A model generated the notes under the pieces. It saw only the letters and a program-made list of their open reading frames with translations, was not told where the DNA came from and did no database searches. Shown here piece by piece: positions 8,436 through 17,320 of a DNA stretch of 64,000 nt. The stretch is taken from assembly GCF_017676385.1 (NCBI RefSeq), contig NZ_JAFFZN010000010.1, positions 1-64,000 of the forward strand, in the 5' to 3' direction. The first letter of the stretch is position 1. Every line of letters starts with the position of its first letter. The translations under genes were made by a program, and so were the position numbers. Source of the DNA: Streptomyces spirodelae (GTDB taxonomy: Bacteria; Actinomycetota; Actinomycetes; Streptomycetales; Streptomycetaceae).

Positions 8436-9304
8436 AAGCGTGTTGCAGAAGGTCGTGTTCGGGCAGGTCAAGCCGGGTTTGTGACCCGGTCTGGTCATGC
8501 GGCGAGGGCGAGGTTGTGCATGTGGGCGACCGCCTGGACCGCATGATGGAGGCCGTTGCCGCGCTGGCGGCAGTCGCGGAGGATCTTGTAGTGCTTCATG
8601 CGGGCGAAGGCGTGCTCGACGCGAGCTCTGACCCGTCGGTGTTCGGCGTTGTCCTCCTCCTCGCCGGGCAGCAGGGCCCGTCCGGGGCGTTTGCGGTGCG
8701 GGACGATCAGGCCGGTGTTGAGGTAGGCGCCGTCGCCGAGGACGGTCACGCCTTCGCACCGGTCGGCCAAGCCGGAGTCCCGCCACGCTTTCGCGTCCGC
8801 GGTATTGCCGGGCACCGGCCGGGCCGCAGCGATGACCAACTTGGTGCCGGCGTCGATGATGACCTGCACGTTCGCCGAGAACCGGTAGTTGCGCGAGGAC
8901 GCTGCGACCTTCCGGTCGCGGACCGGGAGGAGGTGCCGTCCACGATCCACAACCGGTCGACCACGTCGGCCGGACGAGAGACAGGCTCGATCGCCGGCAG
9001 CGGCCGCAGCCGCTGGATCACCCGGCACACCGTCGCCGGCGAGACCCCGAAGAGCGGCGCGAGCTGCCGCATGGTGAGGTTCGTGCGGTAGTACACGGCC
9101 ACCAGCAGCACCCGGTCGGCCAGCGGCAGACGCCAAGGACGGCCACCCCCAGGACCGTTCCCGCCTCGTTCTCGCACGACCTTCAGCAGCCGCTCGAACT
9201 GCCGCATCCGCAGACCCGTGAACGTCTCCACCCACAACGGCTCAGCCCTCAACACCCCCGCATACAGGGAAAATGCCCGCCCCCCAGCCATCTGCAACAC
9301 GCTT
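8436..9304 (-). mobile_element. IS5-type insertion sequence with perfect 14-bp ends
   Basis: AAGCGTGTTGCAGA at 8436-8449 is repeated as its exact inverse at 9291-9304, enclosing one transposase gene. Size is about 869 bp, fitting single-ORF IS5-family elements. The 3-bp flanks (CTA left, CAA right) do not match, so no target-site duplication is visible. The right end lies ~107 bp from the CRISPR array. Confidence 0.85.
8495..9300 (-). pseudogene. IS5-type DDE transposase, frameshifted
   Basis: The N-terminal half (to RLWIVDGT) is in one frame, with an HTH segment (TMRQLAPLFGVSPATVCRVIQRL). The catalytic remainder (LLPVRDRKVAASSRNYRF, then VLGDGAYLNTGL, then RARVEHAFARMKHYKIL) is in another. 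The change occurs near 8935 in a CACCTCCTCC context where a C seems to be missing. That is not a typical A-rich slippery site, so mutation or error is likelier than programmed frameshifting. The DDE_Tnp_4-like catalytic motifs are otherwise intact. Confidence 0.8.
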
Positions 9305-9410
9305 CAAGGACAACCACACCGCGGTACCGCTCTGCCACCATGTACCAATGACCAGAAGCCCCAGCAGTAAAGAACTGGCAAAGCCGCGCTAACGGAGCAG
9401 GCCAGGGAGT

Positions 9411-9744
9411 GTGGTCCCCGCGCGAGCGGGGGTCTTCCGCAGTACCGCACGCAGGGGCTCAACGCCCTGGTGTGGTCCCCGCGCGAGCGGGGGTCTTCCG
9501 CAGTACCGCACGCAGGGGCTCAACGCCCTGGTGTGGTCCCCGCGCGAGCGGGGGTCTTCCGACAAGAGCCGCCACCTGCGGACAACAGGTGGCGTGGTCC
9601 CCGCGCGAGCGGGGGTGTTCCGACCCACAACGTGGGCCTGTACTGCAACGTCGAGTAGTCCCCGCGAGAGCGGGGGGTGTCGCGGTGATCTCCCTTGAGA
9701 CGGTGGCACCGGCAGTTGGTCCCCACGCAAGCGGGGGCGGTTCG
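9411..9744 (+). CRISPR. Short type I-E-like CRISPR array, 6 repeats
   Basis: 29-nt repeats starting GTGGTCCCCGCGCGAGCGGG recur at 9411, 9472, 9533, 9594, 9655 and 9716, every 61 bp, with 32-nt spacers. The first three repeats are identical, the fourth has one change, and the fifth and sixth are degenerate, so the left is probably the leader end. Spacers 1 and 2 are identical. The repeat's CCCCGCGCGAGCGGGG palindrome is the actinobacterial I-E type. No cas gene is in the window. The candidate leader (9305-9410) abuts the IS end. Confidence 0.95.
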
Positions 9745-9829
9745 GACCGGCGACGGCGGGGTGGAGTAAAGCATCATCCGCAGGGGTCAGAGGCGCGGCG
9801 GCGGCCTACAGCTGGGTATAGGCGTTCGA

Positions 9830-10145
9830 TTGTGGAGTGGTGCCCGTGGCGAAGGATCCATCTGGCGACGACCCGGGGCGAGGGCGGCCGCGCCATCACG
9901 GGCCGCGGCGAGGTGCGCTTCTGGCGGAGGTAGGGCGCGAACGCGCTGGTAGCTGCCCTGATAGCCGAGCGGGACGATCTCTTCCCACAGTTTCCAGGCA
10001 TTCGTGCCACCCTCATTCCAGCGGTCATCGAGGGAGGTCTTGAGCTCGTCGAGGACCGCTGCTCGGGCCCGCCGCTGACCGGTGAAGAGGTCTTCCGGCT
10101 TGGCGGCGTCCGCGTAGTGTTTGACCGTTCGGCTCGTCCCTCCAG
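9830..10145 (-). pseudogene. ISL3-family transposase, middle fragment
   Basis: Reading leftwards: TVKHYADAAKPEDLFTG, then WNEGGTNAWKLWEEIVPLGY and QGSYQRVRA. After a frame change it continues YLRQKRTSPRPV and RPPSPRVVARWILRH. These match the helix-turn-helix/linker part of ISL3 (IS204/IS1001) transposases. The N-terminal zinc-finger region and the catalytic C-terminus are missing here. A matching C-terminal piece lies at 12317-12613 in the same orientation. Confidence 0.8.
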
Positions 10146-10273
10146 AAGAGCCGCACCCAGCTCCTTTCCTTCCGCACCTTGCTCATGGGCGGCCCAACCC
10201 GCGCGCAGTTCGCGGGCCACACGGTCGCCGGGTACCGGCGAAAGGCGGGCACGTGATCCGGCAGGATGGCCGC

Positions 10274-12250
10274 ATGCCCCACACCCCGATACGCCCCGCA
10301 CAGCCCTTCGACGAGAAGTGGATCACCCAGGCCCTCAGCGGTTTCATCGAAGGTGCCGGACACTGGATGCCCGGCACGCTCGCCTCGTTCACCGAGGTCG
10401 GCGGCTACTTGACTGGGAGTGGCGAGGAGGCGCCCGCGCGATACCGGGGTTGGAACTGGTACCGGTTCATCGGCCGGTGCGGCGCCGTGGCCCTGCGGGC
10501 GAGCTCCTTCCACGTGCAGGACCATCTGCGCGCGGTCCAGCTGGCGATGCTGGACGTATGGGCAGAAACTCCCTTTGCTGACCCGGAGGTTCGCGCCCGG
10601 ATGTGTACGGGCGTCCTCGAACTCGCCGACAAGGACACGCATGCCGCGCGGACCCACGACGGTGCGGTGGTCGCTCTGCACGGGATCGGCGCCGGCCGGG
10701 ACGGGCAGCGTTTCGTCGAGTTGCGCACCGGCTCCGTGCAGCCGCCAGCACCCGGTCGGATCACGGCCACCGAGCCGGTGCCTGCAGCCGGTTGGGACAC
10801 ACCTGACCGGCTGCGGCGCCTCGTGCACCTCGTACGAGAGAAGGGGCCCGCGCCCTGGGACCGCGCGGCGGCCACGGTGCTCGCCGAGCGGACCGGACTG
10901 AGCCGGGCCGGTGCCGCGCTGCTGCTCGCCGGAATGCCCGATGTGAAGTACGGGTCCCGGGGCCTCAATGCCGAGGCGCGCAAGGTGATGGGGCTCAAGC
11001 AGTCCGAAGCCGAGGCCGGTGAGCAGGAGTTGGGGAGCCTGCGGGTGGCCGAGCGCCTCGATCTCCTGGCCGACGTGCTGCCCGCGGACCCCGGGCAGCT
11101 GTGGCAGGAGGGCGGGCAGCTGGCACTCGCCGAGCGGGTCGCCGAAGCCTGGCGCAGGCAACAGGGCATACGCCCCGCCGTGCCGGAGGCGACGCTCGCC
11201 GTCGCCTCCGAGCACATCGATGTGCGGATGGCCCCAGCAGCCGTGTGCGCCGTGTTCGCCGATCCCGCGCGCGAGCCGCGGCTGACCCGCGACCCGGACA
11301 CCCGGCTGCGGGTGAACAGCATCAGCGGCGGCGGCTGGGAGGGCGACGAGGGTTTCCTTTTCAGGGAGCTGCTCACCGTGGTCTGCGACGCCGTCGACTG
11401 GGTGTACGCGGAGCTTCCCGAAGGAGATCCCGTACGCCAAGGTGTCCCCGCGACCGTACGGCTACTGCGGGAACGCCTGGCTCACCCGGGGTTGCTGCTC
11501 TCCGCCCGCGGCCGCAGCCTGCGCGGCCGCACCGTGGCGGAACTGCTGCCGGACTTCCCCGGCGCCCTGCCCTACTTGGACGCCGCAGAGCCGCTTGACC
11601 ATCCCACACTCGACGACGGCCTGGTCGTCGTGTCCGAGGCAGGGTTCGACCGGCGCGGTGAGCGCGAGGCCCCCGGTGTGTACTTCCGGCCCGGCCGCTA
11701 CGGGGCCGACGAGCGCTCGCGGCGCTTGGAGGCCGTGGTCGACGAGGAGGACTCGAATCTGGCGCTGGTCCGCCGACTGCGCGGTCCCGAGTTCGATCGG
11801 ATCGTGCAGCGCATCACTGAGGGGTCGCTGCCGCCGGGCGGCTACGAGACCGATCCGCGGCTGTCCGCACCAAATGTGCTCGAGGAGGCGATCGCCGCCA
11901 CCGGTCTGGATACGGACGCCGCCACGTTGTATCTGCAGCTGCTGGCCCTGCCCGTGCCCACCGACCGACGTATCCGCCGCTTCAACCAGTGGACTCCCGG
12001 GCACCACAAGGCTGTTGCGGCCGGACTCGTCGAGGCCGGTCTGGTGGTCGCCGACCGCAGGGCCCGGGCCGGGCGGGGGGTGTTCCTCCCCGGCGACTGG
12101 GCGGGCGGGGACAAGTTCTACCCTCCGATGGAGACCTGGAAGGCCGGGCTGCTCGGGGTCCGGGTCATCGGGCGCAAGGTCTACTCCCGGCCCGTCGCCG
12201 GGCCCCTTCCCGAACTCTTCGCCCGGGCCTGGCGGACGCGTCCCCACTGA
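10274..12250 (+). CDS. Large hypothetical protein, unknown family
   Basis: About 658 residues with no signal peptide or membrane segment. It begins MPHTPIRPAQPFDEKW and ends PPMETWKAGLLGVRVIG...ARAWR. Helical segments rich in Leu, Glu and Arg alternate with short loops. I suspect it is the C-terminal portion of one of the very large actinomycete proteins of DUF4132/MolR-like character, but I cannot prove this. ATG 10274 is used because upstream sequence is ISL3 debris. Flanked on both sides by ISL3 transposase pieces, suggesting it came as mobile cargo or was truncated on arrival. Confidence 0.65.
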   Translation: MPHTPIRPAQPFDEKWITQALSGFIEGAGHWMPGTLASFTEVGGYLTGSGEEAPARYRGWNWYRFIGRCGAVALRASSFHVQDHLRAVQLAMLDVWAETPFADPEVRARMCTGVLELADKDTHAARTHDGAVVALHGIGAGRDGQRFVELRTGSVQPPAPGRITATEPVPAAGWDTPDRLRRLVHLVREKGPAPWDRAAATVLAERTGLSRAGAALLLAGMPDVKYGSRGLNAEARKVMGLKQSEAEAGEQELGSLRVAERLDLLADVLPADPGQLWQEGGQLALAERVAEAWRRQQGIRPAVPEATLAVASEHIDVRMAPAAVCAVFADPAREPRLTRDPDTRLRVNSISGGGWEGDEGFLFRELLTVVCDAVDWVYAELPEGDPVRQGVPATVRLLRERLAHPGLLLSARGRSLRGRTVAELLPDFPGALPYLDAAEPLDHPTLDDGLVVVSEAGFDRRGEREAPGVYFRPGRYGADERSRRLEAVVDEEDSNLALVRRLRGPEFDRIVQRITEGSLPPGGYETDPRLSAPNVLEEAIAATGLDTDAATLYLQLLALPVPTDRRIRRFNQWTPGHHKAVAAGLVEAGLVVADRRARAGRGVFLPGDWAGGDKFYPPMETWKAGLLGVRVIGRKVYSRPVAGPLPELFARAWRTRPH

Positions 12251-12316
12251 GCGTGGCGGCACGTTCCGCAGGTTGCGCCGGGTTCTGGATCAGTTTGATC
12301 ACGCTCTGTGCTCGCA

Positions 12317-12613
12317 TCACGCCAGAAGCACGCGTTCCCGGAGGAGCGCGAAACCAGCTCGCCCGTACATCTGACGCTTGATCATTTTGATTCGGTTGAC
12401 ATGGCCTTCGACGATCCCCGCGTTCCAGGGCAGGGTGAGGCCCGTGATGACGGCGTCGAGATCACGTTCGAGGCCGTTGATGAAGGTGTGCATGCCGGGC
12501 AAGTCGTCGGCGTGAACCGCCGCCATCCATGCGATGAGTCGGTCACCCTGGAGCTGAGTGAGCACCTGGGTGAAGGAACGGACATGGCTGGCCAGGGCGT
12601 CTAAGTACCGCAT
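12317..12613 (-). pseudogene. ISL3-family transposase, C-terminal fragment
   Basis: 98 residues. HVRSFTQVLTQLQGDRL and LPGMHTFINGLERDLDAVI are followed by the catalytic-end signature GIVEGHVNRIKMIKRQMYGRAGF. This is the last quarter of an ISL3 (DDE_Tnp_ISL3) transposase with its natural end. The preceding two thirds are absent here. The ~65 bp downstream resemble the end of such an element. Confidence 0.85.
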
Positions 12614-12812
12614 CGGACCACGTTCGCCCTATTGGGCGTTGAGCGGGCCGACGTGTCGGGCGGATGATCTGGTGCTGGTTCGGTGGAGCTACTGGTCGGG
12701 ATGCAGCAGGGAGATCAAGGCAGTACACACCACCTCGCGGCACCACGTGGCGATTGAGGCACTGAAGACACGCTCAGGCAACCACAAGCCACAGATCGAC
12801 GTCACACTCGTC

Positions 12813-13733
12813 TCATCCTGCTACCAAGCCCCCGAACACGGGCCTGCTGCAGTGTTGGGTGACAGGTTCGGTTACGCGGCCTGAGCCGGCCGGTGTGGTG
12901 TTCATGACGGTTTCGTACTCGACGGGAGTGAGGCGGCCGAGTGCGGTTTGTCGACGGCGCCGGTGATAGGTGCGTTCGATCCAGGTGACGATCGCGGTCC
13001 GCAGTTCCTGCCGGCTGGCCCAGGCCCGGCGGTCGAGGACGTTCTTCTGCAGGAGGCTGAAGAAGGACTCCATGGCGGCGTTGTCCCCGGCCGCGCCGAC
13101 TCTGCCTATCGATCCGGTCATCCGGTGCGCCTCCAGGGCACGGCGGAACTTCCGTGAGCGGAACTGCGAGCCGCGGTCGGTGTGCAGCACGCAGCCGGCC
13201 ACGTCCCCGCGCCGGCCCACGGCGTTGTCCAGCGCGGTGACTGCGAGGTGGGACTTCATGCGGTCATCGACGGAGTAGCCGACGATCCTCCTGCTGAAGG
13301 CGTCCTTGATCGCACACAGATACAGCTTCCCCTCCGCCGTGCGGTGTTCGGTGATGTCGGCCAGCCACAGCCGGTTCGGTCCGGCGGTGGTGAAGTTGCG
13401 CCGCACAAGGTCGTCGTGGACCGGCGGGCCGGCCTTTCCGCCCTTGGCGCGCTTCTTGCCGAACACGCTCCACCAGCCGTTGTCCCGGCAGATCCGCCAC
13501 GCGGTCCGCTCCGCCATGGGTGCCCCCGCGCTACGGGCCTCGTCGGCCAGGAAGCGGTAGCCGAACTCCGGGTCCTCGGCATGCGCGTCGAAGAGCGCGT
13601 TCGCGCGGTGTGCTTCTTCGACCGCCGCCTCGGTGACCGGGCGGCCCAGCCAGCGGTAGTAGGGCTGGCGGGCGAGCTTGAGGACCCGGCACGCGAACGC
13701 GACGGGCACTCCCTCCGCGGCCAGCTCCTTCAC
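12813..13733 (-). CDS. IS3-family transposase orfB (DDE integrase)
   Basis: 306 residues with the rve-type core: WLADITEH (first Asp), LHTDRGSQF (second Asp) and NAAMESFFSLLQKN (catalytic Glu), with HTH_21 upstream (FGYRFLADEAR). It overlaps orfA by 4 nt, so the fused OrfAB product would need a -1 frameshift as in the family. The stop at 12813 lies 27 bp beyond the element's inverted repeat, so the last residues are encoded by flanking DNA. Confidence 0.9.
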   Translation of the reverse strand: MKELAAEGVPVAFACRVLKLARQPYYRWLGRPVTEAAVEEAHRANALFDAHAEDPEFGYRFLADEARSAGAPMAERTAWRICRDNGWWSVFGKKRAKGGKAGPPVHDDLVRRNFTTAGPNRLWLADITEHRTAEGKLYLCAIKDAFSRRIVGYSVDDRMKSHLAVTALDNAVGRRGDVAGCVLHTDRGSQFRSRKFRRALEAHRMTGSIGRVGAAGDNAAMESFFSLLQKNVLDRRAWASRQELRTAIVTWIERTYHRRRRQTALGRLTPVEYETVMNTTPAGSGRVTEPVTQHCSRPVFGGLVAG

Positions 13734-14107
13734 GAGCGGGTAGATCCTTTTCCCGGAAGGTGGGCCTGCGAGAGATAGGCGGCGGCCCGGCGCAGGACCT
13801 CGTTCTCCTGCTCCAGCAGCTTGATCCGCCGGCGTGCATCCCGCAGTTCCGCACTCTCCTGGCTGGTCGTTCCGGGCTTGGCCCCCTCATCGATGTCCGC
13901 CCGGCGCATCCACTTCCATAGCGTCATCGCGTGGACCCCGAAGTCGGCAGCCACTTGCTCAACCGTCACACCCGGGCCGCGGTCCCGCGCGACCCATACG
14001 ACATCCTCGCGGAACTCCTTCGGACAGGGCTTGGGCACAGCGACATCCTTCCCACCCGCCCCACAGGGCAAGCCAGTTCAGACGTCACCCGATCGTGCAG
14101 CAGACCC
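12840..14107 (-). mobile_element. IS3-family insertion sequence
   Basis: Imperfect 24-bp terminal inverted repeats (19 of 24 match) at 12840-12863 and 14084-14107, both containing CTGCTGCA and GGGTGAC, enclose orfA and orfB. Length 1268 bp is normal for IS3. No clear target duplication is visible. Both ORFs are intact, so the element may be active. Confidence 0.8.
13730..14038 (-). CDS. IS3-family transposase orfA (HTH protein)
   Basis: About 102 residues: a Tnp_1-type helix-turn-helix (VTVEQVAADFGVHAMTLWKW) followed by a leucine-zipper-like coiled coil (RRIKLLEQENEVLRRAAAYL). GTG 14038 has AAGGA about 8 nt upstream; an in-frame ATG at 14071 is possible. OrfA gives end recognition and the coiled coil gives multimerisation with OrfB. 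Confidence 0.87.
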   Translation of the reverse strand: MPKPCPKEFREDVVWVARDRGPGVTVEQVAADFGVHAMTLWKWMRRADIDEGAKPGTTSQESAELRDARRRIKLLEQENEVLRRAAAYLSQAHLPGKGSTRS

Positions 14108-14241
14108 GAAAACGTTCCCGGGGGGTTGGTAATCACCTGTCAGGGCGTGCCGCATCGAGCGTATTTATCCTGCTGGGTATTGAGCTGTGTTACTTCTTGC
14201 GGTGGCCGCCGGTTGACGTGCTTCCAGTTAGTGCCTGGCTG

Positions 14242-15858
14242 TCATTCAGCGATCGCGTCCGGGCCCCGTTCCGCTCGTCCCCGCACGATGTCCCGTAGTG
14301 CGAGAGTGAGCCGCACGAAGACGGTCAGGGCGCCGGCAGTGGCTGCGGCGCACAGGGCGAGGAAGGAGTCGGGCACCCAGTTCAGGAGTTGGCGCGCGCT
14401 CATCGAGCGGGCCAGGGCGAACAGTGCGATGCCCGGCAACGCGCCGGCCGCACACCAGGCCGTGGTCATGACGGCGAGGCGTGTCCGGGATGAGTACACA
14501 CGCTGTCGCCGCAGCAGGGCGAGGGAGCGGATCGTGGCCGCGAGCAGCAGCAGGGCCGAGCCTGTGGTGGTCCACACTGCAGTGTGGTAGGGAAGCGCCG
14601 TGGCGGCTTCGGCTGGTTCACTGCCGGCGAGGATTCTGGCGGCTCCGAAGCCGACCTCCATGACCGCCGGATCGTGGAGGATTCCGTGCAGGTTCTGTTG
14701 GACGACGAGGGCGGTGTTCTGTTCGGGCAGGAGGAACAGCATCGCCGAGTAGCCGGGTGTGGCGCCCGTGTGCCAGATCGCTTTGCCGAGGGGCGCGTCC
14801 AGTCCGCCGATGCGCCAGCCGAGGCCGTATCCCGTGCGGTTTCCGCTCGGCCTCAGTGTGCCCTCTTCGCGCATGAGGCGTACGGACTCGGGGGTCAGGA
14901 CGGCCTTGCCGTCGGTGGTCTTGCCGGCTCTGAGTTGGAACGAGGCGAAGGCCGCCAGGTCGTGCAGGTCGCCGCCGAGATAGCCGTACCCGGCGCCGTC
15001 GTCGTCGATACCGTCCGCGATCGCGGCGGGGATACCCCACAGGAGCTGGTGTCCGGGAGGCAGTGCGCGCTCGCGGGCCGAGGCGGCGTCGGTGACCGCG
15101 TCCTTCATCCCGGCCGGTTGGAGTACGGCGCGCCGTAGGTATTGGGCGTAGGGGCGTTCGGTGACGGCTTCGACGAGTGCGGTCAGGACGAGGTAGTTGG
15201 CGCTGGCGTACTGGTAGCGCGCGCCGGGTGGGCCGAGTGGCTTGATGCCCTTGAGGTCGGCTATGCGTCGCGCTGGGTCGGGGCAATGGGTGCCGAAGCA
15301 GTCGGTGATCTTGGAGGTTTTCGCCTCCGGGAGTCCGGCGGTCTGGTTCAGCAGATGTCGGACGGTGACCTGTGAGGCGTGTTTTGTGCCGCCGAAACGG
15401 AAGCTTGGGAGGTGGTCGACGACCCGGTCGTCGAGGCGGAGCCGGCCGGACTGGATGAGTGTCATGACGGCGGTGGCTGTGGCGGGTTTGGCGACCGAGC
15501 CCCACAGGAACGGGGTTTTCGCGGTGACGCGTCGGCCGTTTCCGTCGGTGCCCCATGACCGTTGGTGGAGCGGTCCGTCGGGCCCGACGACGGCGTAGGA
15601 GAGTCCTGGGGTGTTGGTGGCCGTCATGCGGGTGCGCACGAAATTGTCGAGTTCGTCGTATGTGGCGTGTGCTGCTGGCCGGTCGGCTTGGGCTGGTTGT
15701 GCCGCGGCTGTTTGTGGGATGGCGGTCAGCAATGCGAGTAGCAACAGGGTGACGCCGACGGCGGTGGTGCGCAGGTGTAGCGGCTTGGGGCCGGAGGGCG
15801 GTGGAGGGGTGGGTCTGAGGTGGAAGGGGGGTCTGGGGAAGGGGGTGGGCATGGGCAC
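14242..15858 (-). CDS. Membrane-anchored serine hydrolase (class C beta-lactamase fold)
   Basis: 538 residues. A hydrophobic export segment (about 31-52) precedes a beta-lactamase/DD-peptidase-fold domain. S-x-x-K is SVAK at residues 121-124, YASANY is the second motif and HTGATPGY supplies the third. About three C-terminal membrane helices follow (from about 430). GTG 15858 has GAGGAG upstream. It is divergent from a TetR gene with a shared palindrome and is very likely repressed by it. Probably hydrolyses an ester or amide at the cell surface; the substrate is unknown. Confidence 0.85.
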   Translation of the reverse strand: MPMPTPFPRPPFHLRPTPPPPSGPKPLHLRTTAVGVTLLLLALLTAIPQTAAAQPAQADRPAAHATYDELDNFVRTRMTATNTPGLSYAVVGPDGPLHQRSWGTDGNGRRVTAKTPFLWGSVAKPATATAVMTLIQSGRLRLDDRVVDHLPSFRFGGTKHASQVTVRHLLNQTAGLPEAKTSKITDCFGTHCPDPARRIADLKGIKPLGPPGARYQYASANYLVLTALVEAVTERPYAQYLRRAVLQPAGMKDAVTDAASARERALPPGHQLLWGIPAAIADGIDDDGAGYGYLGGDLHDLAAFASFQLRAGKTTDGKAVLTPESVRLMREEGTLRPSGNRTGYGLGWRIGGLDAPLGKAIWHTGATPGYSAMLFLLPEQNTALVVQQNLHGILHDPAVMEVGFGAARILAGSEPAEAATALPYHTAVWTTTGSALLLLAATIRSLALLRRQRVYSSRTRLAVMTTAWCAAGALPGIALFALARSMSARQLLNWVPDSFLALCAAATAGALTVFVRLTLALRDIVRGRAERGPDAIAE

Positions 15859-15871
15859 GCGCGCTCCTCGC

Positions 15872-15932
15872 GATAACCGTATGGATATACCGTATAGCCA
15901 TACGGTTTTTACCGTACCCTGATACGGTTATC
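15872..15932. promoter_or_regulatory. Nested palindromic operator of TetR (15935)
   Basis: AACCGTATGG (15875-15884) is inverted as CCATACGGTT (15898-15907). GATAACCGTAT (15872-15882) is inverted again as ATACGGTTATC (15922-15932). The half-site ACCGTAT thus occurs at least three times in 60 bp between two divergent starts, an arrangement expected for TetR autoregulation plus repression of the hydrolase. Confidence 0.8.
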
Positions 15933-15934
15933 AA

Positions 15935-16591
15935 GTGCCGAGGACAGCGGACCATGAAGAACGCAGACGTCAGATCGCCGTGGCGGTGTGCGAACTCATC
16001 TCCAACAACGGCTTCGACGCGGTGACCGTCGCCCGCACGGCTGCGACGGCGGGCATCTCAGTGGGCCTGGTACAGCACTACTTCCGCACCAAGGACGAGA
16101 TGCTGTTGCACGCCTTCCACCACGTCAGCACCCATGTCCGGCACCGGATCGACAAACGCATCCAGGCGGGCATCGAGCACCGCCGACCCATCGCCAAGGT
16201 GCTCGCAGCGGGGATGGCCGAACTGCTTCCGCTCGACGCGACCCGGCGCACCGAGTTCCGCGTGATGCGTGCCTTCGCCGGGCGCGCCCTGGATGTCCCT
16301 GCGCTCGCTGAGGTCGACATCGAGACCGCCAGGGCGCTGCGCGCGGACATCGCTCAGGCCGTGCGCAACGGCAAGGAGTGCGGCGAAGTCGAACCCGACC
16401 TGGACCCATGGCCGGCGGCCGTGCGTCTCGCCGCGGTCACGGACGGGCTGGCACTCCAGGTCTACCGCGACCCGGATGGCGTGCAGGGAGTTCCCGCGAA
16501 GGAACTCGCCGCCTCGATTCTCGATGCCGAACTCGGCGTCACGTTCACCGGGCAATGCCAGCAGTACGACTCCCGGAAGGACCGCCTGTAG
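15935..16591 (+). CDS. TetR-family regulator
   Basis: 218 residues. The N-terminal HTH lies at about 10-60 (QIAVAVCELISNNGFDAVTV, then ISVGLVQHYFRTKDEML). The C-terminal all-helical ligand domain resembles the BetI/TetR_C_6 group. GTG 15935 lies immediately after the palindromic operator with no convincing ribosome-binding site, so the mRNA may be leaderless. It is divergent from the serine hydrolase it probably controls. Confidence 0.9.
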   Translation: MPRTADHEERRRQIAVAVCELISNNGFDAVTVARTAATAGISVGLVQHYFRTKDEMLLHAFHHVSTHVRHRIDKRIQAGIEHRRPIAKVLAAGMAELLPLDATRRTEFRVMRAFAGRALDVPALAEVDIETARALRADIAQAVRNGKECGEVEPDLDPWPAAVRLAAVTDGLALQVYRDPDGVQGVPAKELAASILDAELGVTFTGQCQQYDSRKDRL

Positions 16592-16599
16592 CGGCTGCT

Positions 16600-17075
16600 T
16601 GTTTGCGCACGGCGCTGACCGAGGGCCGTGCCGCGGCCCTGGAAGCCGAAGTCAACCAGTACCTAGCTGAGTTGTCGGATGAGCGGGACGAAGTCGGGCG
16701 CCGTCTGGTGGTCCGCAACGGTCATCACCGCGAGCGGACGGTGGCCACCGCCGCCGGGCCGATTGCGGTGAAGTCACCGCGGGTGAACGACAAGCGGGTC
16801 GATGGCGAGACGAGCGAGCGCAAGCGGTTCTCGTCCAGGATCCTCGCCCCCTGGTGCCGGAAGTCCCCGAAGATCAGCGAGGTACTGCCCCTGCTCTACC
16901 TGTACTTCTGTCCTCCGGCAACTTCGTGCCAGCGATGGAACAGTTCCCGGCACGGCCGCCGGGCTCTCGCCGACCACGGTGACCCGGCTGACCAAGCAGT
17001 GGAGCGACGACCACGCCGCTTTCCAGAACCGGGACCTGTCCGGATCCGACTACGTGTACGTGGCTGTCCCATCGC
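16600..17075 (+). pseudogene. IS256-family (mutator) transposase remnant
   Basis: LRTALTEGRAAALEAEVNQYL, VVRNGHHRERTV, KSPRVNDKR and WCRKSPKISEVLPLLYL form the N-terminal part of an IS256 transposase. A frame change leads to AGLSPTTVTRLTKQWSDDHAAF and SGSDYVYV, where it stops. The first catalytic Asp region and everything after it are deleted. It begins directly after the TetR stop. Confidence 0.85.
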
Positions 17076-17320
17076 CTGAGCGCTGACGGTGGCCTTGACC
17101 TTCGCCCCGGGATAGCGTCCCTCCAGCTCCTTGACCAGGCTCTGCACCCGGCGGGGGGTCTCCCCCGGGCTGACCCCCCGCATCACGGGAAGTGGCGGCA
17201 ATTCCTCGCCGTTGGACCAAGACCCCTCGATGACCAGATCGGGACCGATCATCCGGGATCCCCGGTCCCGGGCCTCTTGGGCTGCCCAGTCCGGCGGCGC
17301 CGTTCTCGACACCCTCAAGG

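Noticed and set aside
8920..8945. Programmed frameshift in the IS5-type transposase
   Set aside because: The junction is CACCTCCTCC, without an A- or T-rich slippery heptamer or obvious stimulatory structure; a missing base explains it better.
9305..9410. CRISPR leader call as a separate feature
   Set aside because: Position is right, but the sequence is not clearly AT-rich or conserved, so it is only mentioned with the array.
9409..9933. ORFs through the CRISPR array
   Set aside because: They encode the repeat periodically (VPARAG, SPRERGS) and are products of the repeat sequence, not genes.
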